Positions 4,814-5,841 of a DNA stretch of 5,841 bases are shown here, in pieces. Positions within the stretch are counted from its first letter, which is position 1; each line of letters starts with the position of its first letter. The notes below the pieces were generated by a model. The model was given only the letters and a program-made list of their open reading frames with translations, did no database searches and was not told the DNA's origin. Both the position numbers and the translations under genes were made by a program. This DNA comes from an uncultured Clostridium sp. (GTDB taxonomy: Bacteria > Bacillota > Clostridia > Lachnospirales > Lachnospiraceae). The stretch covers positions 1 through 5,841 of the forward strand of contig USBM01000144.1 in the NCBI GenBank assembly GCA_900552885.1, read 5' to 3'.

Positions 4814-5841
4814 ATGAGAAGATTTTATAGAAGATATCGACAGGCGTTTGTCGTATTTTTTGTACTTGTATGTTTAGGTGCGTTAGTTTATGTTGGCATT
4901 AAGACTAAGAAAGATCTGAATACGCATATCATCTCTAATACGTATGCCGGGCAGGCAATGGGAACTGCACTCAAAAAGACTTTGTTTGGAGAGAGCGTGA
5001 CGGATTTAGAGAGTGTGAGCAAAGAGATTGATCAATGTCTGCAAGACTTCGAAAAGCAGATCTCTGTTCGTATGGAAGATTCAGAAGTGGCAAAATGCAA
5101 TCGCAATTATGCAGTAGAAGGCGTTTATCCGCTTTCGGAGGAACTACTTGGATATCTTCGGCGTGAGATGGATATTTACCTTGGCAGTAAAGGCGCATTT
5201 TCACCTTGTATTCGGCCAATTTCCGAATTGTGGGGAATCGAAGACGGAGCAACAACTGTTCCGGCGGATGAAGAGATTCAAAAGACATTAGGCCAGTGTG
5301 ATCCGGTGAATATAGAGTTGCGGGATAATGGAATTGTATTTCATGCAGAACATATGGCAATTGACTTTGGGGCTGCCGGCAAAGGAATTGGCGGTGACAA
5401 GGTGAAGAAACTATTGCAGGACAGTTCTCTGACCGGGGCAGTCGTATCGATTGGAGGGACTGTTGTCACGTATGGTGACAAGGGTAACGGGAAAGAATGG
5501 CATGTTGGAATTCAGGATCCACGAGGGAAAGACGGAGATGCGCTGGGGGTTGTGGATGTGACAGGAGGTACGATCATTTCAACCTCAGGCGATTATGAAA
5601 AGTATTTTGAACTGGATGGTAAACGGTATCATCATATTTTTGACCCTGCTACCGGATATCCGGCAGAGAGTGGATTAATGTCAGTATCCATTATCAGTGA
5701 GGATGGTTTCTTGTCTGATGCGTTATCGACAGCGTGTTTTGTGATGGGGTTAGAGGATGGTATGGCATATGCGGAGGAACAGGGTGCGGAAGCAATCTTT
5801 GTCACAACAGACAAAGAGGTCTATGTAACAGACCGAATTAG
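4814..5841 (+). CDS. apbE: FAD:protein FMN transferase, ApbE family (3' end cut by window)
   Basis: ApbE enzymes act outside the cytoplasmic membrane. They cleave FAD and attach FMN to Ser/Thr of target proteins such as Rnf/Nqr subunits and FMN-binding-domain reductases. 342 codons are present with no stop; the family is about 330-350 residues, so little is missing. A basic N-terminus (MRRFYRRYR) and a hydrophobic segment at 11-29 predict a signal anchor. The family motifs follow in order: AMGT (48-51), FSPCIRPISELWGI (129-142), DFGAAGKGIGGDKV (184-197), SIGGTVVTYG (212-221), STSGDYEKYF (256-265), HHIFDPATGYP (273-283) and SDALSTA (301-307), with D302 and T306 the expected magnesium ligands. 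The common GGN reads GGT (T216). It begins 13 bases after the fabZ stop with GAAGGA (4801-4806) as ribosome binding site, so it is probably co-transcribed with the fab genes. No flavinylation target is visible in the window. Confidence 0.93.
   Translation, partial: MRRFYRRYRQAFVVFFVLVCLGALVYVGIKTKKDLNTHIISNTYAGQAMGTALKKTLFGESVTDLESVSKEIDQCLQDFEKQISVRMEDSEVAKCNRNYAVEGVYPLSEELLGYLRREMDIYLGSKGAFSPCIRPISELWGIEDGATTVPADEEIQKTLGQCDPVNIELRDNGIVFHAEHMAIDFGAAGKGIGGDKVKKLLQDSSLTGAVVSIGGTVVTYGDKGNGKEWHVGIQDPRGKDGDALGVVDVTGGTIISTSGDYEKYFELDGKRYHHIFDPATGYPAESGLMSVSIISEDGFLSDALSTACFVMGLEDGMAYAEEQGAEAIFVTTDKEVYVTDRI

Noticed and set aside
4971..5360. A 129-codon open frame on the minus strand inside apbE
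   Set aside because: The plus-strand reading carries all ApbE motifs in order; the minus-strand product has no recognisable domain and is a shadow.

Overview
This window holds most of a type II fatty-acid synthesis (FAS II) operon, read left to right on the + strand. It probably comes from a low-to-moderate GC Firmicute of class Clostridia, most likely a Lachnospiraceae-type gut anaerobe. That placement is inferred from the A/T-leaning codon use (frequent TTA leucine and AGA arginine codons), the strong AGGAGG-type ribosome binding sites, the clostridial look of the Fab proteins and the presence of an ApbE flavin transferase. I cannot name a genus.

Layout. Positions 1-143 carry the last 46 codons of an unidentified gene ending in a coiled coil and an acidic tail. 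The next 145 bases (144-288) are a dense control region. It has a perfect consensus sigma-A promoter (TTGACA, 17 bp, TATAAT), two short perfect inverted repeats that overlap the -35 and -10 boxes with centres 21 bp apart, and a long imperfect hairpin that would form at the very 5' end of the transcript. Then come fabH (289-1329), fabD (1390-2313), fabG (2329-3069), fabF (3083-4324), fabZ (4372-4800) and an apbE-family gene (4814 to the window edge). Gaps between genes are 13-60 bases, with no convincing internal terminator or promoter, so one transcript is likely.

How the genes work together. FabD loads malonate onto acyl carrier protein (ACP), FabH makes the first acetoacetyl-type condensation, FabG reduces the 3-keto group, FabZ dehydrates the 3-hydroxyacyl-ACP, and FabF runs the later condensations. 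Three parts of the pathway are not in the window: ACP (acpP), an enoyl-ACP reductase (fabK/fabI/fabL/fabV) and acetyl-CoA carboxylase (accABCD). In many Clostridia acpP and fabK lie between fabH and fabD, and accB between fabF and fabZ. Here those gaps are only 60 and 47 bases, so these genes must be elsewhere. The position after fabZ, where acc genes often follow, is taken by a membrane-anchored FAD:protein FMN transferase (ApbE), an extracytoplasmic flavinylation enzyme with no obvious role in fatty-acid synthesis.

I see no mobile element, CRISPR array, RNA gene or clearly new system. The points most worth a second look are the control region, the apbE linkage, the streamlined gene order and an acidic C-terminal tail on FabH.
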